Of a stretch of 64,000 bases of DNA, positions 10,379-21,066 are shown in pieces. How positions within the stretch are numbered: the stretch's first letter is position 1; each line of letters begins with the position of its first letter. The translations under genes were made by a program, and so were the position numbers. The notes under the pieces were generated by a model. That model was not told the DNA's origin. It searched no databases and was given only the letters and a program-made list of their open reading frames with translations. The stretch comes from Symbiodinium natans (lineage: Eukaryota; Sar; Dinophyceae; Suessiales; Symbiodiniaceae), in assembly GCA_905221605.1 (NCBI GenBank), contig CAJNDS010002792.1, positions 124,001-188,000 of the forward strand. Direction: 5' to 3'.

Positions 10379-11274
10379 ACCCTAAACCCGAAAGGAACCC
10401 CCATACTCCTGACAAACCCTATGAAGCCCTAGAACCCCTACAAATCCTAAAGCCTCAACCCTAAACCCTACACCCTAAACCCCAAAAGATCCGAAACATA
10501 AACTTTATGAAACCCTGAAAACCCGAAAGGACTCAATGGTGCCAGCCCGGCTGGTCGAAGCTCCGAATCTGAACCTGTCAGCGGCGTCGGTGGCCAGGAG
10601 TTTCGGGTTTTGGGGGGGCTTAGAGAGATTCCCCCCTATAGTTACAGTCCTTAGGGTTTAGAGAGTTTCGGGTTTAGGGCTCCATCTACTTACAGTTTAG
10701 TAGCAACTGCCCTGTGTAGGTATAACCCATAAAACTGTTGGCAAAGAGGGTCTCAGGTAGAGTTTAGGGCTTGAGAATTTGAGAGCTTCGGGGTGTAGAG
10801 GCGAGAGGGCTTGACCCTAAACCAAACCAAACCCCCCCCCCCGCCCCCCTCCTCCGCAAATTGGGTTGAGCAAACCCTAAACCCTAAACCCTAAACCCTA
10901 AACCCTAAACCCTAAACCCTAAACCCTAAACCCTAAACCCTGAGTCCTCAACCCTTTGGTTTGAGCTCTGTTTGGCTTTAGGGTGCGCTACTTCGATGCG
11001 AGTCATCCCGCTGCATGGCCCAGGACAAGACTGGACCCGAGAGGAATAAAAAAGGGTACCTTTTTTTTAAGGGGGTTTGGGATTTAGGGTTTAGGGTTTA
11101 GGGTTATAAGGGTAAGGGCCTACTCTGGGTCCTAGAATACCTCCTGGATTTGAAATATTGACTCTGGACAGCGAAGTCAGCTGGCGCCTCTTTTCGGGCT
11201 TGCTGCAGGGTTTAGGGTTTAGGGTTTAGGGTTTAGGGTTTAGGGTTGAGGGTTGAGGGTTTAGGGTTGAGGGC

Positions 11275-11350
11275 TTAGTGCAAGCTGGCCACAAGGTACC
11301 GGTTGATCCGGACGATGTCGGACAGACCTGAGACGCCCACAAAATCTTCT
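11275..11350 (-). CDS. Candidate terminal exon with stop
   Basis: On the minus strand, after CCGACCTGAG, a frame of 24 codons (EDFVGVSGLSDIVRINRYLV and so on) runs to a TAA at 11275-11277, just before a CCCTAAA-type tract. It could be the last exon of the gene whose upstream exons lie at 12.7-24 kb. A 25-bp G homopolymer (about 11380-11405) lies just upstream. Confidence 0.4.
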
Positions 11351-12248
11351 CTCAGGTCGGATCCCAGACCCCTAAAAAGGGGGGGGGGGGGGGGGGGGGG
11401 GGGGGTACGGCTCAGACACATCAAGAAAAGCGGCAATCAACTCAACTGTTCAGCAGAAGCCCCCAAGGTAAGTAAACCCCCTAAACCCTAAACCTTTACT
11501 CCCCTTAGAACATCATGTTTAATATTCCCCTGGGTTGTACCTAAAGACATAACTAGAAAACTTACGTGGGCTATAGAAACCCGAAGCCCTAAACCCTGAA
11601 CCTACACATGGAACATACTGGGCTTGGGATTTCAAGGGCTCAAAATTCAGGAAATTGCTTTCTCAGTTTCCTAGAAGGAAACAAATGGACAATCTGTTTT
11701 CTGGTTAAATGGAGTTGTTGGTTCATTCAAGGTCTAGAGTTTAGGAATAAGTATCATAGACGGGATCCGACCACCCAGGTAAAAAATGAAAAAAAAAAAA
11801 AAAAGAAGGAAGAAGGGCACGTGACTGGGTGCCCAGAGAAGCAGGCTTAAGGGTTTCGGGTTGCGACCTGCAACCTTACGCCCAGGTCTCAGTACCAATG
11901 AGGATTGCTTTTGGTGGGTTCAGGGGGTGAATAGGGCTCAGGGTTCAACCATGTTTCTACTAAGCCTGCAACATAGTGGCTTGAGGTCTGAGCCTTTCCC
12001 TAAACCCTAAACCCTAATCCCTAAACCCTAAACCCTAAAGGAGGGAGGGGAACCGGCTGGGGGAGGCCGGCGCGCGTTCAGGGCTTTAGGCTTTAGGGTT
12101 CTTTGGAATGGCACAGCACTCTGGGCCATTCAATTGATTTCTGCCACCCTGTGCGCCCAAAGGCCCGAATTGAAGCCAAAAAGCGCAACCTCCCCTCTGA
12201 AAACCTCTCATCCTTTAGGACTACGTGATCTATATATATATATATATA

Positions 12249-12368
12249 CAGGGTGGGGCCCCCTAGTTATAAGTAGAGTTATAAGGGCCCTAAATTGGGT
12301 TATAAGGACCCTAAGTTAGGTTATAAGTCCCTTAACTACAGTTAGTATAGTAAGGGGGCCCCACCCTG
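12249..12368 (-). mobile_element. MITE family A, copy 4, inside a TA microsatellite
   Basis: Full 120-bp copy with TA tracts on both sides (12230-12248 and 12369-12400). Insertion into a TA repeat agrees with TA target choice. Confidence 0.85.
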
Positions 12369-12592
12369 TATGTATATGTATATATATATATATATATATT
12401 TTTTTTTTGTTTTTAACAAAGGGGAAAGGTTTCAGATCATGGGGTAGAGGATGCAGGGTGCGGCTGTGGATTCAGGACAGATTTGAAGTTAAACAAGCCC
12501 TCTGAAACACCCCAAGCGCTGAGAAACCCTAGACTCGAACCCCTCGGAAGCCTAACTCCTAAACGTACACGCCTCAAGCCCTTAATCGCCTA

Positions 12593-12947
12593 AACCCTAA
12601 ACCCTAAACCCTAAACCCTAAACCCTAAACCCTAAACCCTAAACCCTAAACCCTAAACCCAACATCCTAAACCCTAAACCCTAAACCCTAAACCCTAAAC
12701 CCTAAACCCTAAACCCTCAACGTATGAGCCCTCAAAGCTGCCGAGCGGCTGAGCTTGTAGTAGTTGTTGCACATCCAGGCCCGAAGCCACTCTGTGTTCA
12801 GAAACTCCTGGAGTTGAGTTGGTGCAGGGTTTAGGGTTTAGGGTTTAGGGTTTAGGGTTTAGGGTTTAGGGTTTAGGGTTTAGGGTTTAGGGTTTAGGGT
12901 TTAGGGTTTAGGGTTTAGGGTTTAGGGTTTAGGGTTTAGGGTTTAGG
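12593..12947. repeat. Convergent telomeric cassette with exon 12722-12807
   Basis: About 17 CCCTAAA units at 12593-12718 face about 17 TTTAGGG units at 12827-12947 across a 108-bp island. The two tracts are long enough to form a stable inverted repeat around the island. Confidence 0.75.
12722..12807 (-). CDS. Candidate internal exon, well supported
   Basis: The minus-strand acceptor is CAACTCAACTCCAG and the donor is GTTGAGGGTTTAGGG. The 86-nt exon reads EFLNTEWLRAWMCNNYYKL and continues with a basic helix. The aromatic/charged pattern looks like a real globular segment and the competing frames are worse. It ends in phase 2. No family is recognised. Confidence 0.5.
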
Positions 12948-13964
12948 GCCTTAGGGTTTAGGGTTTAGGGCCTCAGGGTTTAGGGTTTGGGGCCCAGGGT
13001 CCAGGGGCTTAGGCTTTCAGCGCTGACGCAAGGGTTGTGGGGCTGCACGGGCGTTTAGGTTGCAAAGTTCAAAGTGCGTAGGGTTCTGGGGTTTGCAAAA
13101 TTGGAGTCAGAATTTGCGTAAGGTTTAGGTTTAGGGTTTAGGGTTTGGGGTTTGGGGTTTTGGGTTTAGGATGTAGGGTTTGGGGGTTTAGGTGTTGGGG
13201 TTTAGGGTGTGGGGTTTAGGGTTTAGGGTTAGGGGGTCGGAAGGGGTTTAGACCTGTATTCTGTAGGAGACGAGAGCCATGGGCAGAAGTTTAGCAGTTA
13301 TCAAGGGACTAAAGGAGGGACACTTACAAGGGACCCTACGGGATGTCTGCAGGCTACTTAGGTATATAGGGACTCGATGAGGTATATATAGGGGTAGTAT
13401 ATGGGAATGTCCCTTCTAGAGTTCGCTCCTTTTACCCCTTCAGGTTAGGGTTCTGCACCTATGCACTCCAGATGTCTGCGTTCTCAAGGGTTTTGGGGGT
13501 TTCAGAGGCTTTGTGTGCCAGATTTGAAACCCAAACCCGAAACCTTAAACTCTAAACCACAGAGACATACCATTCCTGCTGTAAATGAAGTCGAAGCCCT
13601 AAGACGTGACTGCCCCGTGAACTTAGGTTTAGGCTTAGGGTTTAGGGCTTAGGCCCTAGGGCTTAGGACTCAGGGCTTAGGGCTCAGGGCTTAGGGTTTA
13701 GGGTTTCGGGTTTGGGGTTAGGATCCTCATGTGTGTTTGGTTTGATCCGTAGGCCTTCGGGTTAAATTGGGGTTGGGAGAAGAGCTCTAGGGTTCAGCGA
13801 GTTCTTCTCAACTCACTTAGGGCCGCCAGAAGGCAGAGCTCAAGGTTTTGGGGTTTACCAAGTGTAACCTAGGAATTTGAAGGGCGCCCATTTTGGTTTT
13901 AAGGGGCTTAGAAGGGAACCTAACCCCCCCCCCCCCTCTCCCCCAAAGGGAATGGGGACCCAAT

Positions 13965-14054
13965 TACTCTGGGTCCTAGAACTCTAAACCCTAAACCCTA
14001 AACCCTGAAAAAAGGGAATAAGGGCCTACTCTGGGACCTAGGACTCTAAACCCT
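13965..14054 (+). repeat. 28-bp direct repeat with CCCTAAA units between and after
   Basis: TACTCTGGGTCCTAGAACTC at 13965 onward recurs with two mismatches at 14027, each copy followed by TAAACCCT. The words resemble the right end of MITE family E. It may be a target duplication or a local tandem duplication. Confidence 0.6.
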
Positions 14055-14062
14055 GAAAATAC

Positions 14063-14410
14063 TTTTACCCTAAACCCTAAACCCTAAACCCTAAACCCTA
14101 AACCCTAAACCCTAAACCCTAAACCCTAAACCCTAAACCCTAAACCCTAAACCCTAAACCCTAAACCCTAAACCCTAAACCCTAAACCCTAAACCCTAAA
14201 CCCTAAACCCAAGCCTGAAAATTCTTTTCAGCCCTTCCGTCGACCTTCCGCTTCGATGGGCCCATCATCGCGATGCCGAACATCAAGCGCTCGAGCACAT
14301 CCTTGCTTAGAGGGTTTGGGGTGTGGGGCTTGAGGGTTGAGGTTTAGGGTTTGGGGTTTCGGGTTTAGGGTTCAGGGTTTAGGGTTGAGGGTTTAGGGTT
14401 GAGGGTGTAG
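14063..14410. repeat. Convergent telomeric cassette
   Basis: CCCTAAA x21 (14063-14211) faces a degenerate TTTGGGG/TTTAGGG tract (14312-14410), with the island at 14215-14311. Confidence 0.7.
14232..14306. CDS. Candidate exon, strand undecided
   Basis: The plus reading starts after a textbook acceptor (AAAATTCTTTTCAG) and contains FRFDGPIIAMPNIKRSSTS. The minus reading is open from AAGGATGTG and contains VLERLMFGIAMMGPSKRK with a GTCGAC donor. The two frames share codon register, which explains why both look clean. Confidence 0.4.
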
Positions 14411-15352
14411 GGTCTGGGGGTTTTGGTGGTTTACAGGTGTTTGAGGGTCTTCGTGGCTTAGGGCTTGGGGGCTTGGACAACCTTAAACCCGAAACCCTAA
14501 ACCCTCGACACATACGTCCAAACGCATCACCCAAACAAGGATCAGGCGTCCAATGGCAATGTTTGCAGCTCGCTCCTGGATCCAACCCTAGACCCTAAAC
14601 CCCAAAGCCTAACCCCTACTACAACCCTACTTTTCAATAGTGCGAGGACTTGGCAAGTGGCAAGATGCACGGGAATTCTCAGGAACTCAACAAAAACAAA
14701 ATGGGCTCACAGGGGTTAGGGTTTAGGGCTATCGCTTTTTTGTGGCAATGCGGACAAGATCGAAACCGAAAAGCCTTCACCCGAAGCCTCCCCAGACCTA
14801 GACCGTTCGTCTGAGACCCTTAACATTGCGTAGCCCGAAAGATCACTAAGCCCTAATTAAGCTCTACACACCTAAAAACTTGAATAAGGTAAATGCCCTG
14901 CGGTCACCTGCATTCGAGCCCCCTTGTAGGTGAACTTTGCAGCGAAACCCGTTACCTTATGAAAAGGATTAGGGTTTAGGGTTTCGAATTTAGGGACCCT
15001 AAACCCTAAACCCAAAATGGTCGGGCCGCGTGAGGTTCTGCAGGGAACCGCTCCTGTCGCAGGGCTTTCAAGTTTACAGGGGCTCGAGGGTTTAGGAGTG
15101 TGCAAACGAAAAATGAATCCATGTAAACTAGACATTACACAGTCTACATGTGTGCATCTATGGAGGTTTTTTTGGGGGGGGGATAACTGCCAGTTGCTGT
15201 TATTTAGTGGTCCTATAGGAGGGAAATTTTATGGTAGGGCTCATCGGGCTTAGGTTTTTTTTTCTGTTGGATCTTGGTTGATGTTGGCGCTCAGGGTTCT
15301 ACCACACTTCGGGGTTCGGGTCGGTTTGCAGATCAGGGCTTATGGCGGCCCC

Positions 15353-15490
15353 TAAACCCTAAACCCTAAACCCTAAACCCGAAACCCGAAACCCGAAACC
15401 CTAAACCCTAAACCCTAAACCCTAAACCCTAAACCCTAAACCCTAAACCCTAAACCCTAAACCCTAAACCCTAAACCCTAAACCCTAAAC
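15353..15490 (+). repeat. CCCTAAA tract with CCCGAAA variants
   Basis: About 19 heptamers, with a block of CCCGAAA units near 15377-15395, in line with local unit homogenisation. Confidence 0.8.
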
Positions 15491-15565
15491 CCAGCCTATC
15501 TTGGGGTTAGGGTTGCGTTTGAGCTTGAATGTGGTGGCGTGGCCTGAGGGGCAAAGTTGGGGTTC
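15491..15565 (-). CDS. Candidate 75-nt internal exon
   Basis: Minus strand: CTGAACCCACAG acceptor, then 25 codons (EPQLCPSGHATTFKLKRNPN ...), then donor GTTTAGGG opening into the tract at 15353-15490. Both splice sites fit the recurring pattern. Unknown product. Confidence 0.45.
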
Positions 15566-16401
15566 CTGTGGGTTCAGGGGCTTACGGCAGTGGGTTTAGG
15601 AATCGGAGGTATGGAAGACATAACTTAGCTTAATATCTCAAAGCCTCAGAACCCTGAAGCCCTAACACCCTGAAACTCCGAGACCCTAAAACGCCCAAAA
15701 CCCTAAACACCCTGAAGTCCTAAAACCGTGAAACCCCGGAACCATGAAACCGTTGCCCTTACCCGGAAGAAGCCCTCCGTCCTAACTCTTCGCCATGTTC
15801 CCCTTTGAGCCATCATAAACATCATACTCATATTCTTCTCCTAGGCCCCTGGGCTTTACATAAAGAGAAAGGGCTTTATGTAAAGAAAACGTTCCTAAAG
15901 AAGCTATACTTCGAGAACCTTCAACCTCATCACTCAACTATGCTGGCACAAGCTTTGGAAATTTAGGGTTTCGGGTTTAGGGATCAGGGTTTAGGATTTG
16001 AGGTTTCGGGTTTGAGGTTTAGGAATGAGGGGTTCAGGTCCTAACATGATCATCCCTACGGTTCTTCAATGCTCCCCCGAAATCAGAATTCCGCCTTGGG
16101 AAGGGTCCCTTGTGGATCTGAGTCGTCCAGCCTGCATCTCGAGGTTTAGGGTTTGGTGGAGTGTTTTTTGGGTACTCTGTATGTTGCTACTTTTGTTTGA
16201 GGGCTAGCACTGACTCTCATACTTCTGGATTTTGGTTACGGGTCCCTTCTAGGGGTCCCTCCTAAACCCTAAACCCTAAACCCTAAACCCTAAACCCTAA
16301 ACCCTAAACCCTAAACCCTAAACCCTAAACCCTAAACCCTAAACCCTAAACCCTATCCCTAGGGTTCTTTTGGGTTCCTAGGGGAGGGGGGGGGGTTCAT
16401 G

Positions 16402-16470
16402 GGTGCTCAACTTGGAAGATCAAGCTGGTCGCTTCGTGTCACTTTATGGGCACCATGGAGACCTTGCCAG
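16402..16470 (+). CDS. Candidate exon on plus strand
   Basis: The plus-strand frame reads VLNLEDQAGRFVSLYGHHGD and runs into CCAG|GTGGGT, a strong donor. The minus strand is interrupted or poorer. The upstream acceptor is unclear (TTGGAAG or CCTAG). It lies between tracts at 16262-16355 and 16474-16690. This is one of few islands that favour the plus strand. Confidence 0.4.
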
Positions 16471-16473
16471 GTG

Positions 16474-16692
16474 GGTTTAGGGTTTACAGTAGCGTTTAGG
16501 GTTAGGGTTTAGGGTTTAGGGTTTAGGGTTTAGGGTTTAGGGTTTAGGGTTTAGGGTTTAGGGTTTAGGGTTTAGGGTTTAGGGTTTATGGTTTAGGGGT
16601 TTAGGGTTTAGGGTTTAGGGTTTAGGGTTTAGGGTTTAGGGTTTAGGGTTTAGGGTTTAGGGTTTAGGGTTTAGGGTTTAGGGTTTAGGGTG
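16474..16692 (+). repeat. Long TTTAGGG tract
   Basis: About 28 nearly perfect units, among the longest in the window. Confidence 0.9.
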
Positions 16693-16840
16693 TAAAAGGA
16701 GGCGCATCAGCTTCATAACCCTCTGGTTGAGGGAAACAAAGCCTAGGCACCCACAGGACAAGAAGCTGCTACCTTCTCTCTGAACCCTAAACCCTAAACC
16801 CTAAACCCTACATGCTAAACCCTAATTCCCTAAACCCTAC

Positions 16841-16908
16841 ATCTCTCCACCCCACATTCGCGTCTCCAAATCGATGCCCAGATGCTCGAGGAGCTGTCGC
16901 ATTCTCTC
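16841..16908 (-). CDS. Candidate internal exon, coiled/helical
   Basis: Minus-strand acceptor CTGTATTCCAAG and donor GTAGGGTTTAGGG bound a 68-nt exon reading ERMRQLLEHLGIDLETRMWG. The regular charge pattern suggests a helix. It sits between a CCCTAAA tract (16785-16840) and a TTTAGGG tract (16918-16945). Confidence 0.5.
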
Positions 16909-17167
16909 CTTGGAATACAGGGTTTAGGGTTTCGGGTTGAGGGTCTAGGCTTTAGGGTTATACCCAAAACCCTAAAACCTGAACCCCTAGAATGGTAATC
17001 AGGACTCGGTCGATGCCCCCGAGCTAACCCTGAGAAATTCCCTAAACCCTAAACCCAAACCCTAAACCATGAATGTGTGCAGGACATGGGGCCGGGGGTA
17101 GGGGTTGGGGGGGGGGGGGGGGGTAAACATCGGTCTTTCCGGACTAGAATTGTATAGGGAATACATC

Positions 17168-17231
17168 TGGGGATGGTACTGGTGACCCTAAACCCTAAAC
17201 CCTAAACTTATGTGGGGATGGTACTGGTGAC
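17168..17231 (+). repeat. Short CCCTAAA insert flanked by perfect 19-bp direct repeat
   Basis: TGGGGATGGTACTGGTGAC occurs at 17168-17186 and 17213-17231 and brackets only three CCCTAAA units. This is the cleanest young insertion, with a perfect duplication and a tiny insert. Confidence 0.9.
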
Positions 17232-17287
17232 TCTTACAGGATCCTGACAGTACCTTGCAGCGTCGGCTCGCTTCTTCGAGCATGTTG

Positions 17288-17464
17288 CCCTAAGGGTCCA
17301 TGTGCCTCAATATTGTTGGTGTTTGGGGTGTAGGGTTTAGGGTTTAGGGTCGGATGTTTCCTAAGGTCCATGTACCTCAGTATTGCGTACTTGGGCCCCA
17401 AAGTCCCTAAATAGGAGGTACGTTAAGGCCCAAGTATTCCCCATCTAGGCACATGGACCCTTAG
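17288..17464. mobile_element. MITE family B copy split by a TTTAGGG tract
   Basis: The left end of a family-B element (GGTCCATGTGCCTCAATATTG) is present twice, at 17290-17315 and 17360-17385, with a TTTAGGG tract between. The rest of the element continues to 17464. The duplicated end shows the tract inserted into the MITE. Confidence 0.75.
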
Positions 17465-17639
17465 GGTTGGTTTGTGGTTTAGGATTGGGGCTCTATGGCT
17501 CAGAGTGGTTGGGCAAACTTCCACCTTTGTCCCATACCAAAACACCGCCTGAGTATGGAGACATCTGTGTTGGAGGTGAGTACATGTCTTTGCTAGCAGC
17601 TACCCTCGCTCTTGAATCCTGACACGCAAACGGAAGGAC

Positions 17640-18045
17640 TGTCGGGAAGCCCGAAACCCTCAACCCTAAACCACTAAACCCCTAAGCCCAACAACCCTGA
17701 GCTCCTAAAACCCTAAACCCCTAAGCTCGAACCCTAAAGTCTAAGCCCCTAAAAGCCTAGACGCCTAAAAAAACCCTTAGCCCCTAAAACTTAAAACCTA
17801 GACCCCTACAACCCCCTGAGCTCCTGAAACCCTAAGCTTCTAAAACTTCAACCCTAAGACCCCTGAAACCTCCTAAGCCCCTAAAACCCTAAACCCCCTA
17901 AGCCTAAGCCCCTAAAACCCTACACCCCAAACCTGAAACCTAAACCCCTAAACCCTAAACCCCAAACCCCTAAACCCTAAACCCCTAAACCCTAAACCCC
18001 TAAACCCTAAACCCCAAACCCTAAACCCTAAACCCCTAAACCTCC
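17640..18045 (+). repeat. Degenerate CCCTAAAA / CCCTAAAC tract
   Basis: Mostly octamers such as CCCCTAAA with many changes, becoming regular near 17925-18045. No exon seen. Confidence 0.7.
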
Positions 18046-18114
18046 CATGTGCGGCCAAAGGGCCAGAAGGGCCGCGCAAAGCCCTTCAGAGCCTTGCGAG
18101 TCGAGGGTGGGCTT
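18042..18114 (-). CDS. Candidate internal exon
   Basis: Minus-strand acceptor CCTTTGTCCCTAG, donor GTTTAGGG. The 73-nt exon contains SEGLCAALLALWPHMGG, a hydrophobic helix-like end. Ends in phase 1. Unknown product. Confidence 0.45.
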
Positions 18115-18436
18115 CTAGGGACAAAGGTAGTTTAGGGTTTAGGGTTTAGGGTTTAGGGTTTAGGGTTTAGGGTTTAGGGTTTAGGGTTTAGGGTTTAGGG
18201 TTTAGGGTTTAGGGTTAGGGAAGGATTTTGGTGTAAAGTACATTAAAGTACTGACACATGCCCGACATCTTACCATTCTGGACCTTACCTGGTGCGATAG
18301 AACCCGACGTGATTGAAACCGCTAGCCGCAAGAACCCTAAAGCCTACTAAACCCTAAAGAAAAATTGGACGGTTCAAGGCCGACGGACGGCCTGCAGGGT
18401 AACCTGTAAAGCCTCTCAACGCAGAAACGCTCTACT

Positions 18437-18549
18437 CGGTATATGGGGATTTTCGAAAATAGGGGTACCCTTTTTGGGGTTACTTCAAAAGGATTATGTA
18501 GCATTTTGGGATTTTAAAGGGGTACCCCTATTTTCGGAAATCCCCATAT
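18437..18549. mobile_element. MITE family D, copy 1
   Basis: Near-perfect inverted ends: ATATGGGGATTTTCGAAAAT faces its complement near 18530-18549. The middle contains GGGGTACCC pairs. Foldable over 110 bp. Confidence 0.75.
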
Positions 18550-18692
18550 GGAAACCTACATACTCAAAACCCTGTTCAGCTCTATCTCTCGACCCAAGCC
18601 TTTAAAACAGTCAACCGGAGCCCCCCAAGAAATAGACGTAGGGTTGGGGGTTTAGGGTTTATAGGGTTTAGGGTTTAGGGTTTAGGGTTTAG

Positions 18693-18858
18693 GGTTTGGG
18701 GTTTGGGGTTTGGGGTTTGGGGTTTGGGGTTTGGGGTTTGGGGTTTGGGGTTTGGGGTTTGGGGTTTGGGGTGTGGGGTTTGGGGTTTGGGGTTGGGGGT
18801 TTGGGGTTTGGGGTTTGGGGTTTGGGGTTTGGGGTTTGGGGTTTGGGGTTTGGGGTTC
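18693..18858 (+). repeat. TTTGGGG tract
   Basis: About 24 TTTGGGG heptamers, following a short TTTAGGG run. The long Gly/Phe/Trp-rich reading frame through it is an artefact of the 7-mer. Runs of four G every seven bases make it a strong G-quadruplex candidate. Confidence 0.9.
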
Positions 18859-19547
18859 AGGGTTTAGGGTTTAGGGTTGGGGGGTTGAACGTTCCTGTGG
18901 GTACCCTACGGGAACCTTCATGGGTATTTGCAAGTAGGGATTAGGCTTTAGGGTTCAGGGTGCTTAGAAGTAGGCTTCTTACAAGTACAGTAGCCCTAAA
19001 CCCGAAACCGCACATGACCCTCGTCAGGTGCAGCAACGGGATTGGCAGGCTTCGGGGGCTCGTGCAGAGGCTGCACGGAGTCGTGATGTGTTCAGCGTTC
19101 AGGGCTTAGGGACACTGAGTCAATTTGCCCGGCCAGGCATAAGCCTTACATGAACCCAAAACCCTGAAACCGCAAACCCGCAAAACTTTCTAAGGCTTAG
19201 GGCTTAGGGTTTGGGAGGTAGGGCTTGGAAGGGCTAACCCTAAACGATTCAGTAGGAAGTCCCGAAACCCCGAAACCCTAAACCCCGAGTACCCTAAACA
19301 CTGAATTCCAAACCCAAAACCCTACCCCGCACAGACCTCAAAGTAAACCAAACCGCGCCACAGGTTCCTAAACCTCCAAACCCCAAACTTCTGCCCTGAA
19401 CCCTAAGCACTACACTCTAAACCCGGAAAAAAATGTACCCTGAACCCTACACCCTAAGCCTTACAAAATGTTCCCTAAACCCTAAACCCTAAACCCTAAG
19501 CTCTGAACCCTGACCCCTGAACCCGAAGGCCTGTTCCCCTCCCACAG

Positions 19548-19632
19548 GTCCAACCTTTCTTCGCTCGGCCGAGGGCGTATGCTGCGGCGGCCAGGGGCCT
19601 TTAACTTCTTTTTGGGCTTGGAGGAGTTTGAG
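19548..19632. CDS. Candidate exon, plus favoured
   Basis: The plus reading begins after an excellent acceptor (GTTCCCCTCCCACAG) and ends at GAG|GTCTAGG, with RRPGAFNFFLGLEEFE. The minus reading is also open, with LLQAQKEVKGPWPPQ. The splice signals favour plus, the neighbouring exons favour minus. Confidence 0.4.
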
Positions 19633-20407
19633 GTCTAGGGTTTAGGGTTTAGGGTTTAGGGCTAGGGTTTAGGGTTTAGGACTAAGGTTTCGGGTTGAAG
19701 GGTTTAGAAGGCAGTAGAATGAAGGGTTGCAGGGTCCAGGATTCCTGGGCATATGTGCCACCTCTAGAGCTTGAGGGTACTCCCAGGGTCCCTGACCCCT
19801 ACAAAGGGGACCCCTTATGGGACCCCTTACAGGCCCCTTCTATACCCCAGAAAATTCATGCACCCATATGTCGGAACCCTTTCAAGGAGGTAAGGGACCA
19901 CGTTAAGGGACCATTGAACATTTTAAACATATATCTATCCAAGTATCATCGTCTGTAATTATTTGAAATAGAAGCTATAGAAGAGTTCGTGTTTGTAGGT
20001 GTTGAAACGAGACTGATTGCTGTCTGAGCTAAGCAACATATTGCTGCAACAGTCGCCCCCTTCGTATGGTAAATCATTCTCTCAATGAAAGAAGCCTTTA
20101 CCCCTTGGATTCAGGGCTTGAGGGTCGCGGCCCGAGGACATACAGCGGGCAACAGGATGAGGGACGTAAGGTTGCAGGGCTTTGAGGGCTTCTTGGGCTT
20201 GTAGGGTTTGGGGATTGAGGCTTGAGGGTGCAGGGTTGAAGGGTTGAGGGTCTATGTCTGAGGGTTTGGAGTTTAAGTGCTTCGGGCCTTCGGTTAGGAC
20301 GTAGGGCTCCGGATAAACGGGAAATCTATGCCCGACAGTACCCCAACCGTAAACTTTCAGGCCCTCTTAGCCCGACAAGCCCTACAGGCCCTAGGGGTCC
20401 ATAACTT

Positions 20408-20464
20408 GCTGGTTCTTAGTAGTAAGGGATGAGGGAATGAGGTACCCCATAAAACGCCCCTATG

Positions 20465-20517
<53 letters not shown>

Positions 20518-20572
20518 CCCTTAAGGGATGATGTAGGGTACCTAAGTCCCCCATTCCCTACGAAGAACCAGG
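20408..20572. mobile_element. MITE family H, copy 1, carrying a TA/TG microsatellite
   Basis: Ends GCTGGTTCTTAGTAGTAAGG and CCTACGAAGAACCAG are inverted. Inner GGTACC-containing words also pair. A (TA)n(TG)n tract of about 50 bp sits in the centre. Relatives at 32704-32804 and 53522-53612. Confidence 0.65.
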
Positions 20573-20573
20573 A

Positions 20574-20880
20574 CCCTAAACCCTAAACCCTAAACCCTAA
20601 ACCCTAAACCCTAAACCTTAAGCCTTAAACCCTAATTAAACCTTAAACCCTAAACCCTAAACCCTAAACCCTGAACCCTAAACCTCCTCGCGCCTGGCAG
20701 CCATGGTCTCCAAGTCCCGCGTGGTCTCCAGACGCCGCTGCAAGACATCCAGCAGTTCCTCTAGGGTTTAGGGTTTAGGGTTTGGGGTTTAGGGTTTAGG
20801 GTTTTAGGGTGGGTTTAGGGTTTAGGGTTTGGGGTCTGGGGTTTAGGGTTTAGGGTTTAGAGTTTAGGGTTTAGGGTATG
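20574..20880. repeat. Convergent telomeric cassette around exon 20684-20760
   Basis: CCCTAAA (20574-20683) and TTTAGGG (20763-20875) tracts, with a 75-bp island between. Confidence 0.75.
20684..20760 (-). CDS. Candidate exon with heptad-like helix
   Basis: Minus-strand acceptor CCCTAAACCCTAG and donor GTTTAGGG bound 77 nt reading ELLDVLQRRLETTRDLETMA then AARREE. Leu spacing suggests a coiled coil. Both splice sites lie directly in telomeric repeat, as for several other islands. Confidence 0.5.
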
Positions 20881-20929
20881 GCCCCTTAGTTTGGGCCCGT
20901 TTGTTATACAACAACCCTTAAAATACACG

Positions 20930-21066
20930 AATCTATGTATATATATATATGTGTATATAGATACTTATAAATAAATAAATACATATATATATATATGTAT
21001 GTATGTATGTATATATATATATAGAAAAATATACATATACATATACATATATATATATATATATGC
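20930..21066. repeat. TA/TATG microsatellites
   Basis: Several TATATG and TACATA runs. The Tyr/Ile frames are artefacts. The next kilobase (21190-22190) has a 22-bp C tract (about 21441-21463) and no supported gene. Confidence 0.8.

Noticed and set aside
10020-10464. Poly-Ser, poly-Tyr, poly-Leu and poly-Thr frames
   Set aside because: Products of the CTA/CGA trinucleotide tract. It might be a coded homopolymer as in Eimeria, but flanking frames have no support.
11380-11405. G and C homopolymers as functional elements
   Set aside because: About 20 such runs occur. Their exact lengths are doubtful and no consistent position relative to exons was found, except in the 55-kb tandem repeat.
18696-18944. 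Gly/Phe/Val/Trp repeat frame of 82 codons
   Set aside because: Translation of the TTTGGGG heptamer array.
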